Below, piece after piece: positions 41,915 to 53,201 of a DNA stretch of 64,000 nt. A model generated the notes under the pieces. That model made no database searches and was not told where the DNA came from. It saw nothing but the letters and a program-made list of their open reading frames with translations. Within the stretch, counting starts at the first letter, position 1. Each line of letters opens with the position of its first letter. The translations under genes were made by a program, and so were the position numbers. Source of the DNA: Pseudo-nitzschia pungens (taxonomy: Eukaryota > Bacillariophyta > Bacillariophyceae > Bacillariales > Bacillariaceae); NCBI GenBank assembly GCA_037355855.1, contig CM074763.1:5456001-5520000 (forward strand). Reading direction: 5' to 3'.

Positions 41915-43457
41915 ATGACCATGGGAAAAAGAATATGCTTGCTCTTGGGCGTTGCTCTCGTTGCATCTTTGCATTACTCTGTGGATGCAGCTGCTAACGT
42001 TCGTGTGAAACATACGCGTCGTGTTTCGGAACATAAAATCCGGGGATCAGGACGAGACCTTGGCGTCGGGGATAGTGAGACCAGAAGTAAAAGCTTGAAA
42101 GGAACGTACAAGCAGAAGACAAGAAATTCACCCTTGAAAGATCTCCAAAGACCTGTCCCCAAGGCATTCGATAATGTCGTTCTTAAAGGATCCAATCATG
42201 AGAAACCCGAAAAAGAACTGCCAGGACCCGGCGTTACTCAACTAAAAGTAAACAACAAGAAGAGACCCCACCTACCTCCCAGTGATGTAGGAGAGACTGA
42301 AGTTGTGGAAAACGGTGCAGAGCATTTCACGCCAGGTAAGTCCTTTTATTCTCAATTAATATTGAAACATAATGATAGATGTCTCACAAAACTAACAAAT
42401 TGCTTGCAATTTCCCCCGATATTTCCAGTTGATGTCGAAGTATACCGAAGGGAACTACCATCGCTTGAAATTCGATTCAACATCGATCCTTCTTCAGGAA
42501 GTGCGACTCCTAATTTGGCGGATTACAATGAACTATCCGAAGTTAGCGAAGAGTATTTGGATAATTTTCTTAGCAGTGCTTTCGAAGATGTGCCTGTAAA
42601 CCATCGAGACACAGGGGTATTCGTGATGGTTAATGAGGATGATCCATTAACTGTCGACTTCAAAATCACTCTGGAGTTTGTTATTCCAGGCGAGGTTCCA
42701 ACTATTAAGTACGTATCTGGTATTTGGGAAGAGTTGTTGGGACTGTGTTCTCCTAAATTCATGGCGTTGCCAGTTTCTTCAACTCACAATGGATGCTTCG
42801 TTTTACTTCGGTTGAATTCTTCGGCACATCCCCGCACAACATTGTAATAGCTTCTTGATCGATATACTGCGCGAAGGACTTGAAACTGAAACATCCCAGG
42901 CGTTCTTTATCTCCAAGTTGGAGACAATGAGTGAAACGAATCCCTTTAGTGAAACTGTTTCGTTCGAGGTAGTGAGTCGCCCTCCGATGTCCGTCGCTGA
43001 AGTGGCTACTGGTGCAGGAGAAACGAAGCACACACAAATCGACAGCATCGACAGCATCGAAAGCAAAAACAAAAGCAAAAGTTATGTATTGGCTTCTGTG
43101 TTGGTAGGAATGGGATGTGTTGTCATTGTCGGTGTGGGATTGCTCTGGAAAAAGAAGAAACCCGATGAGAGTGATCCTTTGGTTCCTGATCAGGGTTTTT
43201 CCCTTTTTGATAAGTCGAACAAGAATGGAAAATCTCCGAACTCTACTTGTTCCTTCGGTGCGGACGAAGCGACCATGAATTATTTGAAGTCACTGAGAAC
43301 AAAATACTTTGATAACGATGTTCAGGAACAGACTGAGTCCAGTGATGGCAACATTATGGAGCAGACAAGGTCGTTTGATGAAAGCGAGGATTCCATTTGT
43401 GACACGGTTGATTCCGGACCGGAGCAAGACGGAGTTGTTGAGGTCGAGATTTGTTAA
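41915..43457 (+). CDS. Tandem-cluster gene A: SAP-like secreted type I membrane protein
   Basis: Exons 41915-42335, 42429-42708 and 42851-43457; GT-AG introns; about 435 residues. Signal peptide MGKRICLLLGVALVASLHYSVDAA. The exon 1 product is Lys/Arg/Ser-rich (KSLKGTYKQKTRNSPLK). After the phase-1 intron comes a compact ectodomain shared with the next three genes: ELSEVSEEYLDNFLSSAF, DFKITLEFVIPGEVPTIN, LIDILREGLE and MSETNPFSETVSFEVV. One transmembrane helix, VLASVLVGMGCVVIVGVGLLW, is followed by KKKK and an acidic Ser-rich cytosolic tail. The layout resembles diatom silicalemma-associated proteins, which span the silica deposition vesicle membrane; that link is an inference from architecture. 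Intron 1 is 93 bases with no in-frame stop, so retaining it would only add 31 residues. Confidence 0.72.
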
Positions 43458-44379
43458 CGATGGCGCAACAAATCTGAAGCAAGCAATGAATGGAAAGTAA
43501 ATTTCATATGAGCTACAGTCAAGGCCGATTTCTTTATATTTCAAAAGGGTTGATAGATTATTTATCAGTTGATGAGTGGGTGGCTTGTTCTGAAATTAGA
43601 TAGAAGTAATGCAATATGTAACAGTGAGAAGTAAAAGTTTTTGTTTTGTCGACAATCAGTATGCTTGTAGACCATTGAATGAAGCTGCCATCTTCGTCCC
43701 ACAATGCAAGGGAGAGGACACTCTAGAAGCGCAAGCTCGACGTAGAAAACATGTTTTAGAACATGGCCTGAATTCATAGCACGAGTAAGAAGCAAGTTCG
43801 ATGATTAATTTAAAATGAGCGTTTCATAGAGTTAGAGTACAAGTACACAAAAGTACATAAAAGTACATCGTCAAAAAGGCCTCATAAATACTTCGCTTGG
43901 ATTTTTTCTACGCATTTACGCATTTCCTACGTGTACTATGATTCGTAGAAGCATCTTTGGAAAAAGGTTTTTGCTTACTGGTTGAGTCCCGGTCAGTAAT
44001 GATGTTACATTATTAAGAGATGATTATTACTTCGTATTACTTTTTAAATGGCCCCATTTGTTTTGGAGAAAAGCCCACCATGTGCGCGTTGAAAACACGA
44101 TGTGAGCAAAAAAAAATATAAATCCCACTTGACTGTGACCTTCTGCAATTCGCGACCACAACGCGTGCGCAATGAACTACTCACTAATTTTTTGTCACAG
44201 ATCGGGATGTCAAACAATCCGTCCTCGTGACAAGTCGCCTGAAGAGGTGCGCTCACATTTCAATATTTCATTCGAGGCTACCTATTTCAACGGTTCATGT
44301 CTTTTGCCGAGTGAACAGTGCCCGATAGAGTAGTGAGTTTTGTCACAGTTGGTGATGCGAACAAAAAAGCTGTTTCATC
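43458..44379. other. Intergenic between tandem genes A and B
   Basis: AT-rich unique sequence; AAAGTACATAAAAGTACATCG repeat near 43845. No gene seen. Confidence 0.45.
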
Positions 44380-44412
44380 ATGCAATCACAAACATATCTG
44401 AACCGATCAACA

Positions 44413-46516
44413 ATGGTGAGAGTAGCATCTAAAGCATTGTTGCTCCTTTCGCTTCTTAGCAATTGGCACCACGCTGCCTCCCTCCGAACTGAAGGGACGA
44501 GGGGGCTTTCCTTCGTACACCCAACACTCCCCCCTCGCCAAGATGTTTACAAGCAGCATTCAACACAGGCGCATTATTCCAATAGCAACCACTACAAGAG
44601 TGGGAAAAGTGCACGAGGGAGTGGGAGTCTCAATGACAACGATTACGGAGTAGTTGCAGGGAGCAAGAGTAGCAAGAGCAATTCTGGAAAGAGTGCAAAG
44701 AAATCTGGAAAGTCGGAAAAGAAACACCTATACCACAAACATAATAAATACGAGGTTCAGTTTAAAGTTGCTGTGAATCACGAAGGGAATTCCGATTTAC
44801 AAGACTCGACATCAAGCAAAAGTTCCAAGAAACGACCTTACATTCCGAAGTTTGAATTCATTGAAGTTGGACAGAGCCCTTCAAAAGGTTCGAAAAGCTC
44901 CAACAAACATTCGAAAAATGGAGACGGTAACGGGTCGGGAGTCGTAGATTCCAAGAGTGAAAAGAGCTCGAAGGATTCTGGAGGAAACTCGAAGCCTACC
45001 ATCAAGCAACCAAGTAAGTGAAGAAAGAAGAAGTCGCATGCTATTTTGAGTGTCGGATAGACCATGCTAACAATGGTTTTCCGTTCTTTCTATCAATCAT
45101 CGTGTTACAGAGTCACCGACTATTTCACCATCTCCGATAGCACCTTCTGCATCAAAAGCGCCTGCGTCGTCGCCGTCTACTTCAATACCAACCATGGTCG
45201 GGTCTTTTGGTGTTAAAATCCCACAATATTCCCTTGTTTACAATCTATTGAAAAGTGATGAACCAAAGGCGAAGGAGTTGGATGAACTAGAGGCAGCAAC
45301 TACGTCCTACCTTGATGACTTTTTCGTCAATGAATTTGATCAAGATGACTTCACCGTTTATCAGACGTTTGTCACGGTGATTGTTGACACCAATAGTAAG
45401 GGTAAAGTTGTTGTTGTTGGTTATGATAAATCTGTAGCACGGTTTGACGAACTATCACTGATTTCTCCCACCTCGGAGCAACTAGGTTCTGCAGTCGCTG
45501 AGGCGTTCACGGGAATGGAAATGATCCAGTACGAAGATTGGTTGAAGGAAATGCTACCTTCAGATAACATTTTTGTGGGTTCGAAAGTTCAGTACCTTCA
45601 AGATGGTCAAGGTGTGCCAGACAATTCTCGCCGTGGTATTGGTGCGACAGGCATTGCTGCCTCGGCAGTGGCATTCACACTTTTAGTTGCTGGAGTCGTG
45701 CTTTACAAGTCTAAATCAGGTGACAGAGAAAGCGATACTGACAAACTACGTAAGTCACCCGGCGATATGACTGTCGCTGGAGAAACATTCGCTGGAGAGA
45801 CTTATGACGGTACAGCTTCGGTATCTGCTGCGTCGGTTGACTATGCGAGGAGATACAACGACGAGGAAAATGGAACAAAGAAGGATGGCCTTGGATCGAT
45901 CCCCGAGAAACCGTGGAGCGACGGTGTGAGTGAAGGCATTGATGAAGAAACAGATTATAGCACAGGTATATCTGCAAACAACACACGCAGTGCATTCAGA
46001 GAGAGTGTTGTATCGAATCCGAGAACACCTTCTTTTGAAGAAGTTGCCCTCCAAGCCCCAACATACGGAAGTGACTTCCAACACAGCGTTATGCCAGAAC
46101 CTTCCTCCTCTGAAGATGATGAGTCTCAAATAAGTGACTCCGAACTCTCTCAATTTGTAGCTTCGACGAGACAACAAGTTGGAGTTCGAACATCTAGTGA
46201 CAACACTCTCGAGATCAAATCCCTCCTTTCAATGGACAGTATGGATGAGACGAACACTACCGGTGGTCTTTCAATTCGCGATAACTCTTCAAGGAGACTA
46301 AGAACAGTAGCAGAAATCGAGGCCTTGTTATCTTCTGAGTTGAATGACGACAATAGCAGCCCGACTTCAGGAACTTATTTGCCACAACGTCACACAGCAG
46401 AGCAATTCAATCGACCTCGGACAGTGGAAGAGATTGAATCACTGCTCACGGCAGAGGACGATGAAACCACAGATGAATTACCTTTTTCAGACGAGGATGA
46501 AAGTATTGTCGAGTGA
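44413..46516 (+). CDS. Tandem-cluster gene B: SAP-like secreted type I membrane protein, longest tail
   Basis: Exons to 45013 and from 45111 (intron 45014-45110, GTAAGT donor, phase 1). The ATG at 44413 gives the best signal peptide, VRVASKALLLLSLLSNWHHAAS; an in-frame ATG at 44380 adds 11 residues. Exon 1 is rich in Lys/Ser/Gly (SGKSAKKSGKSEKK; SPSKGSKSSNKHSKNGDG). Exon 2 begins with a Ser/Pro-rich linker. The shared ectodomain follows (LEAATTSYLDDFFVNEF, TFVTVIVDTNSKGKVVVV, MIQYEDWLKEMLPSDN), then the transmembrane helix GIAASAVAFTLLVAGVVLY and a 270-residue acidic tail. The tail has DMTVAGETFAGETY near the membrane and two copies of an RTVxEIExLL motif (RTVAEIEALLSS, RTVEEIESLLTA). Family resemblance to silicalemma-associated proteins is inferred. 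Confidence 0.75.
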
Positions 46517-47541
46517 GAGTAGCCGACTAGAATATTTTTCTATTCATGTACTCGGGATCGTGTTCATGGTACCGGGTGCATTAACAGCAGAATGGTGGTG
46601 ATTGATAACTGTGTGCATATCCGTACTATCTCGTCATTAAATTATTATTTATGTGAATTTCTCTAGAATTAACAAACTGAATTAAACCTACACCTGGGCC
46701 TGAATCGGTTTAAAAGTTAGCATTCTACTAGACCAGGAATGTTGACTCCTCCGCCTTCTAGTCTAGTACTACTAGAGGCAAATTCTCAAATAGTATGCAT
46801 CAGTCCTTTCTACCACGAGCACTATACCACTACTAGTGACTGTCACTACCCTCTTCGTAGCCATAGCACGATTTTGAGGTTATCAGATGGGTCCATCTGT
46901 TGGGTTCCATCACTGCGTAGTACGTATTTTGATCGTAACTGGTCCGTTCATGCTGCGCTTGGGATGAATCAATCCAACAGATGCCTTGATCCGGTGACCA
47001 ACGAAAAAAATGTTTCATTGTTGGCAACGATAATTAATAATTACGTACCGTAGTACAGCATTCAAAATGCAATCTTAATCACTGCCAAGAATAGTATGAT
47101 TGTTCTGCTTTCTATTTGGCGATGAAAGGGCTGTTCTAGCAATAAGAGAATCACATTGTGAGCTCATCAGGCCTTACTCGTAGAAGTTGGTAATGAATAG
47201 TGTGTGCGGGTCCTCGGTGTTCATACGAGTAAGAATAATAATTATTGTCTTCTGAGAGTTATTTTTACCGTACGAACTTATTTTTAAAATTCTAGTATCT
47301 ACGGGGAACCTCACGTTGTCAATTCAAAATAGCCAACACTCACTCTTGTTTTCCGACATGTTTTCAATCCCGTACGATACGATTTTGCGCCGGGCGGCCA
47401 AACTCAAAGCAAAGTCTTTCGTCTCACATCAACATTATTTTTTAGAAAGCAACACACGCTTCATTCGATTCTCGTGCAGAATTTCTTGTTTATCTTGTTC
47501 CAGCTTGGAAAAACAATCACCAGCAACAAAAGGGATTGACA
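46517..47541. other. Intergenic between tandem genes B and C
   Basis: Contains a small CTAGTACTACTAG cluster (46758-46840), and ACGTACCGTAGTACAGC and TTACCGTACGAAC words. No gene seen. Confidence 0.5.
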
Positions 47542-49247
47542 ATGACAGACAAGCAAACCTTCAATCGTAATAAGATGATAAAGCAAACATTGCTATTCGT
47601 CCTACTGCTTCTGACAGAGACATGCGTATGCGGCAATAACGTCGACAACATAGAGGGCGGCGAAATGCCTCGTAGTGGTCTCCGGTATCCGAACAACAGT
47701 CGACGGACTCACGCATACCTTCCTTCGTTTTCAAAGTCAAAAAAGGATAAAGGGTATGCAGTCAGTCTAAATTATGGGGGGTATTATGAATGGGAGTGGC
47801 GAGGAAAGAGCGATAAGAAATCACAAAAATCAAGTAAAAAGGAAAAGAAGAACGAAAAGAAAGATAAGAAGGGGGAAAACTATGGATATTACGAGTACTA
47901 TGGGTACAGAGGGAAGGGGCAACCAACACAATTACAAACGAAACAACCGACAATGAAACCCGTGCTATCACCAACACATATTCCCACTCCTTCCCCAACT
48001 CAAAAGACTAGCGATGAGAGTCGCAGTAAAAGCGGAGATGTGCATCCCACAACTGGAACTAGCAACGACTGCCCACGTAAGTGATATGATTAAAGAAGCA
48101 ATAGAAATGGATATGATCTTCATCCCGACCTAACAATTTTTATTGTTAGCTGCTCGTCCTCCTTCTATGATTCCTCCTTCTCCGACCTTTTTGTCAACAA
48201 AGACACCGACAACGGTCCAAACTCCTTCTTCAACCCCTGCAATCGACGCAAAAAATACGAAGTCCGTCGGACTTGAGATCTATGCTATCGACTACATTCT
48301 TGCAGACACCCAGAAAACACCAATCAAAATTGATTTTCTTGAACTCCAACAGCTCACTGAAGCATTTTTGAGAGACTTTATGTTGAAAGCATACCAAGTT
48401 TCTGCTCAAGCAATCCTTGTTGATTTCTCTACTTCATTTGTGACTGCCCATTTCACGTAGGTTTTTCCTTCTACAGATTAGGAAGTGGACAAAACTATCT
48501 CGTACAATTCTCACCCGTCCTACTTCTTCTGTGCTTGATTCAAATTGGCAAAACTCGATTATTTTCGAACTACGCGTACGGAATAGGCCTGGAGAACCAA
48601 TCCATATTCAATACAATTCTACTGCTTTTTTCGACGAAAAATCGATCAACATTCCATCTCCAAAAACGCTTTTTTCGGTTGCCGAACAATCCTTGACTGA
48701 TTCCGAACTTTATATTGGTGAGTTACAGTCAAAACTAAACCAAATAAATCCTTTTTCGTGTACAGTAAATGCCTCTTTTACAGGTACTAAACAGACTCCA
48801 ATGACTCGGAGTTCTACGAAGAGCAAGTTAGGAATTGCAAGTGCCGGTGTTGCAGCAGCCCTTACCTTCACAGTAGTTGCTGGCATTGTTGTTTTAGGAA
48901 AAAGAAACAACTCTGACAACAGTGCTTGTGATGGGAGCTTGACGAAACCAATCAAAAGCGACGCAACTCTCGCCGGAGAGACATACATCAGCAGGGGCAG
49001 CAGTTTGTCCGCAAGTTCATCACCGGGATCAGTCAAAAGAAACCAAAAGCGAAATTCCTTATGGTCCGATGAAGAAAATATAAGCATGAAGGCTGCCGAA
49101 AGAACAGCTGAGGAAATCAGAATTATGTATGATTCTAATGAGCTTAATTCTCACGAAAGAAAGCCAAGAACGGTAGCAGATATCGAAAGACTTCTTTCTT
49201 TGCCGAGCAACGACATCATTAATACTATTCGAAGGGGGGTTCAATAG
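47542..49247 (+). CDS. Tandem-cluster gene C: SAP-like secreted type I membrane protein, frame break in ectodomain
   Basis: Exon 1 (47542-48076; an alternative ATG at 47575) has the signal peptide MIKQTLLFVLLLLTETCVCG, then a Tyr/Gly/Lys-rich region with KSDKKSQKSSKKEKKNEKKD and a Thr/Pro-rich end. The phase-1 intron 48077-48149 leads to the shared ectodomain (LELQQLTEAFLRDFMLKAY). The frame stops at 48458-48460, yet homology resumes one frame over (SIIFELRVRNRPGEPIHI, aligned with gene A TVDFKITLEFVIPGEVPTI). The cause is a one-base indel or an unusually short intron. Then come SKLNQINPFSCTV, the transmembrane helix GVAAALTFTVVAGIVVLG, and a tail with ATLAGETY and RTVADIERLLSL, motifs also seen in gene B. 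It may be functional only if the break is an assembly error. Confidence 0.66.
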
Positions 49248-50096
49248 GATGGGGAGATGTAATAATATACTACTACACGTACTACCCACGTATGCATACA
49301 ATTAGTATTTTTTTAATTACTTCCTTGTGAAGTGCTACCGTACACACGTAAGTCCCACATATCTTACACTTTCTTAGTGAAAACGAAATACTTGGAGGAA
49401 TATCCTGCGCAATTTGGATTCATTATTTAGACAGTGTTGATAGCAAATACAGTAAGGTTAGTACAATGCGTCGAAGGAACGATGAGATGATGAGGGGGTA
49501 AACCTTGAGGTTACTTGTAAGTTACTTGCACCACTTGTACTTGCACTTGTACTTTTTTTTCTCTTCATGAGATTTCTGTGTTTCATCATTAGTACTACGG
49601 TACAGTAAAAAACCTTAATAATTAATCGTAATGTTTTACTGTATTAGTTCGTCCTCCGGTGTGTAAACGTACATATGGTTCATACGATCTTTCAGTAAAG
49701 TCGAGTTCAAAAATTAACAAAATGATTTACTCGTGTTTTGTTCGTGACTGAGAAGGAAGGCAAAACGAATAAATTAAAAAATCGGATTTAACGGTACCGA
49801 TACCCAAGAACGTACGAATGACATGAGTTGTAATTCGTGGAAGAAGAGCATGCAAGCTAGGGCATAGTCCTACTGCTTCCCAATTATGGCGAACCATTTA
49901 AAGGGGAAAGTAGACTCAACGCATACCATATCCCGCCGAAAGACTCGATGCAAGTTTCACAATATGGTAAGAGCTCACTTTTTGGTGCCATAAACATCCA
50001 AGAGCGTAAAGGAACGCTAACTTCCGTCACAATACGCAACCGACGCAATTCCAAAAACTAAGTGCGTTGACGATCTTCATCCGTGAAAAATTTGAT
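49248..50096. other. Intergenic between tandem genes C and D
   Basis: AT-rich with TACTTGCACTTGTACTT repeats near 49530-49555 and TACTACGGTACAGTAAAAAACCTTAAT words near 49590-49620. No gene seen. Confidence 0.45.
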
Positions 50097-51528
50097 ATGA
50101 AAAGAACAACAATGATGGGCCTTTCTAAAAATATGATTTTATTCCTTTCATTGCTGTTGCTATGCGAGTTCGCTGTCGGCAACCTTGAACGAGGACAACC
50201 TCTCCAAAGACGACGCACTGCCGTTGGTGAAAGACCATCCCTTGCACCAAGCACGTCGGTCGAAGACGATGATAGTGAAACTGGGAAAAGTAAGGAGAAA
50301 GATGGAAGCAAAAGCATGAAGTCTAATGGAAGCAAAGGCATGAAGTCTGGGAAAGGAAAAGGACTAAAGAGTTCGAAGAGCTCCAAGTCTGTTGAAGGAT
50401 TAGATGACCTATACCTGTCCATGTCTATTCCGATGTCGATGCCAATGTCCATGTCAATGGAACTGGGGAAAGGAATGAAAATGGAAAAAGTGTCGAAGAT
50501 CGACAAGAACGTGAAGTTGGAGAAGGGTTCAAAGAGTGCAAAAAATAAAAAGGAAAAGGACGACGATGACAATGGTAAGTCCCGTCCTGTGGAATATATC
50601 TGTTTTTTTCATGTTGAGATTCTATTCAAAAGGATGAACTAACACACACAAATGAAATGTGTCCTTTGTCTTGTTTGTCCACTAAAACTCAGATGTTGTA
50701 ATACCATCGACACCCCCTCCGACTTCGGCAGATTCCATTTCGCAGAAGTCGACGCCATTTGTAATCTCTTACCATCCATCCACGGATGTTCCTTTGACAA
50801 AAGATTATCAGGAGCTAGCCATTATCACACAGAGTTATCTGATGGAATACATGAAAGACTTCTTCGAAGAAACTTCCCTTACTACGTTGGACACCTTTTT
50901 GACCATCATGGTGAAAAATGTGTTTGAGAAGGGAATTCCTGTCCTTGCTGAATACGAATCAAACGGCCTGTTTAGTCCAGATTCTATATTCGTACCAACC
51001 ACGAGAGAAATCAATAATTTGGTGGAGGATTCGATTATGCAGGAAGACTATTTGGAAATGGTGCGATCTCTACCGCGATCAAATCCCTTCCATAAAACGA
51101 AAAAGGTTGTCATTAAGATCCTTGATGATGAACCGGCCACTGAACCAACAGAGGCTGATTCAAGCAACGGCACCGGCAGCGGCAGCGGTAGCAGTGAATC
51201 TTCGTCTTCAGTGAAGGCTGGTGTAGCAGCAGCCGCAGCGGGCGTTGTAATACTCGCCGCTAGCCTAGCAATGATCCGTCGCACGAGGTCGTCCGACGAA
51301 GATGATTATGACGATGATGTAGTGGAAGACTTCTCAGCGCACAAAGTAACATACGAAGACGCAACGTATGCCGATGAAGCTTCTTGCAACATGTCGGTAG
51401 ATCACCCGTCGAGCCACTTTGCACATTTCAGTCGACACAGATCGGAGGCAGGTGAATTCGAGGATGAGCCTCTTGACAGTGACGACGAATTTCGGAAGAT
51501 GGCGCCATCCGCATCATCTCTTTCATAG
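50097..51528 (+). CDS. Tandem-cluster gene D: SAP-like secreted type I membrane protein with Met/Ser-rich segment
   Basis: Exons 50097-50574 and 50693-51528 (intron 50575-50692, GTAAGT donor, phase 1); about 437 residues. Signal peptide NMILFLSLLLLCEFAVG. Exon 1 is Lys/Ser/Gly-rich (SKSMKSNGSKGMKSGKGKG) and holds an odd Met/Ser/Pro alternation (LSMSIPMSMPMSMSMELG) followed by KMEKVSKIDKNVKLEKGSK. Exon 2 starts with a Pro/Thr/Ser linker and the shared ectodomain (ELAIITQSYLMEYMKDFFEE, FLTIMVKNVFEKGIPVLAEY, EINNLVEDSIMQEDYLEMVRS, RSNPFHKTKKVVIKI). A Gly/Ser-rich stalk leads to the transmembrane helix AAAAGVVILAASLAMI and an acidic tail with VTYEDATYADEAS. It lacks the RTVxxIExLL tail motif of B and C. 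Confidence 0.74.
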
Positions 51529-53201
51529 TTGGTGCATCATTACCTCTCTGGCAGACTCTACTATTTGTTCAATGAAACCGTCCACAAAACACCCTAGAGA
51601 CATGTGCATAAAAATGGCTAGCTTGATATCAACCATTGCAATGAAATCAATTGTAACAAAAGTGTAACATCATTTTATTGTGAAAACTACTAGTAATGAA
51701 AGATGATATCATGAACCGAAAGACATGTTGAAATTACTAGTTTCTTTAAAGAAGCCGGCTGTTTGATCGGTACTGTTTCACCAGCCTCCAATACTTGAGA
51801 GCTCGTCTGGGGGTTTTTGTCTCATTCACCTTACGAAGAAACACAGCTGCTCGAGTACCGGTACGAAATAGAAAAAATGTAGAAGAGATGATAACACGTC
51901 GAGACACAGCATTGTCACATTTTGGATGCTGTGAAAAACTTATGGACACAACCACGACGGAAATCATTACCCAAACATCGCATGAAAAATTCAGAACAAT
52001 AGAACATAATCGAAGTACGAGCTTCTTCTCCTGCGGAATCACGCGTGGGCGGCGTCGGTCCTCTCGTGTGTTCTGCAGGACGCCGCGCGTGTTGTTGTTG
52101 CTTTTGTTGCTGTTGCCGCTATTTTTTCTGCTGCTGCTGCTGTTGTTTTCTTGCTGTTGTTGCTGCGGTTGTTGTTTTGTGCTTGCGGGGGAGAAATGCA
52201 ACCCACCGAGCTGTCGGAGCTGTTGCCGTCATTCCTTGGTACTAAATGGGGCATCTCGCCACAGTCACTGCTACAGGCAAGAAAATCATAGCACAGTAAG
52301 GATGCCCTAAACTCCCGAGTAAAGGAGATTTAAAATGGGTAGGAATTCCGTAGTAACCTTACCAGTAAGCTTAAAATCGTAATCCTTACTTCGTATGTGC
52401 TAAAAACGGGATCATCGGCATCGAACCCAATCCAATCTAACCTACAAACGTGACTCAATAATAGGAAAGCAGGCAAGCCAGGCACTCAGCCAGCCAAGAT
52501 TTGAAATTTATTTCCATATATTTTGCACGTGATTGGTTGGAAATGAAGATAATTTTATATTACGTTACTGAATGTTAAAAAATAGAAAACGTTTCTCGCC
52601 GTTTGTTCTACCGGGCACACCTGAGAGCTGAATTAAGCCCTTTGTAGACATGGTGAATGAATGTCGCGCATGGTGATACTCAGTTCGATCGGCATGGTGA
52701 GCTAGCTGGATTTGAGATACTGTAGTCTAGATCAACCCGAGCCGACGTGTACCGGTATTTTTCCACCCTCGCCAAACCTACCCGAAGGTGCACGACGATA
52801 CCGAAACCTGACTTTTTGCATAGTATCATCGGACCAGAGAACGAAGACACGATCGTTAGAGAACAGACACGATCAATTCTTCTAAGCACCTTTTTTGTCT
52901 CGTGGATTATAATAAGAAGCAAAAGGTAAAATATTCTGCCTTTTCAACCTTCTTGAGAACGATACGTTTTCCTGTCAAACACATTTTCTTGCAGCATCCC
53001 CGTATTCTTCGGCGAGAAGCAACATTGTGTGCTTCTAACAGACAAGATTTCTCGTGAACCCATTCGAGAGATCAACTAATCCGAGACTTTTGCAAGGGTA
53101 CGGAATTCTGGACAGGATAGCTACAGATTATATTGAATTGTCATTGAAAGCATATAACGACTTCTGTCAAAAATTAGGAACGGAAGAGAAATAATACGAC
53201 G
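51529..53201. other. Intergenic, with GCTGTTGTT-type repeat tract
   Basis: A long TTGTTG/CTGCTG-rich tract runs from about 52090 to 52190. Long ORFs across it on either strand are low-complexity (poly-Gln/Asn or poly-Leu/Cys) and not credible genes. TAACCTTACCAGTAAGC words near 52355. Confidence 0.5.

Noticed and set aside
48456..48589. Longer alternative intron in tandem gene C ending at GGAATAG
   Set aside because: It keeps the frame and has a size similar to gene A intron 2, but would remove SIIFELRVRN, which aligns well with gene A, so an indel or very short intron is preferred.
51746..52254. Overlapping ORFs on both strands in the 52-kb region
   Set aside because: They translate a TTGTTG/CTGCTG tract into poly-Gln/Asn on one strand and poly-Leu/Cys on the other, with no domain and no supporting context.
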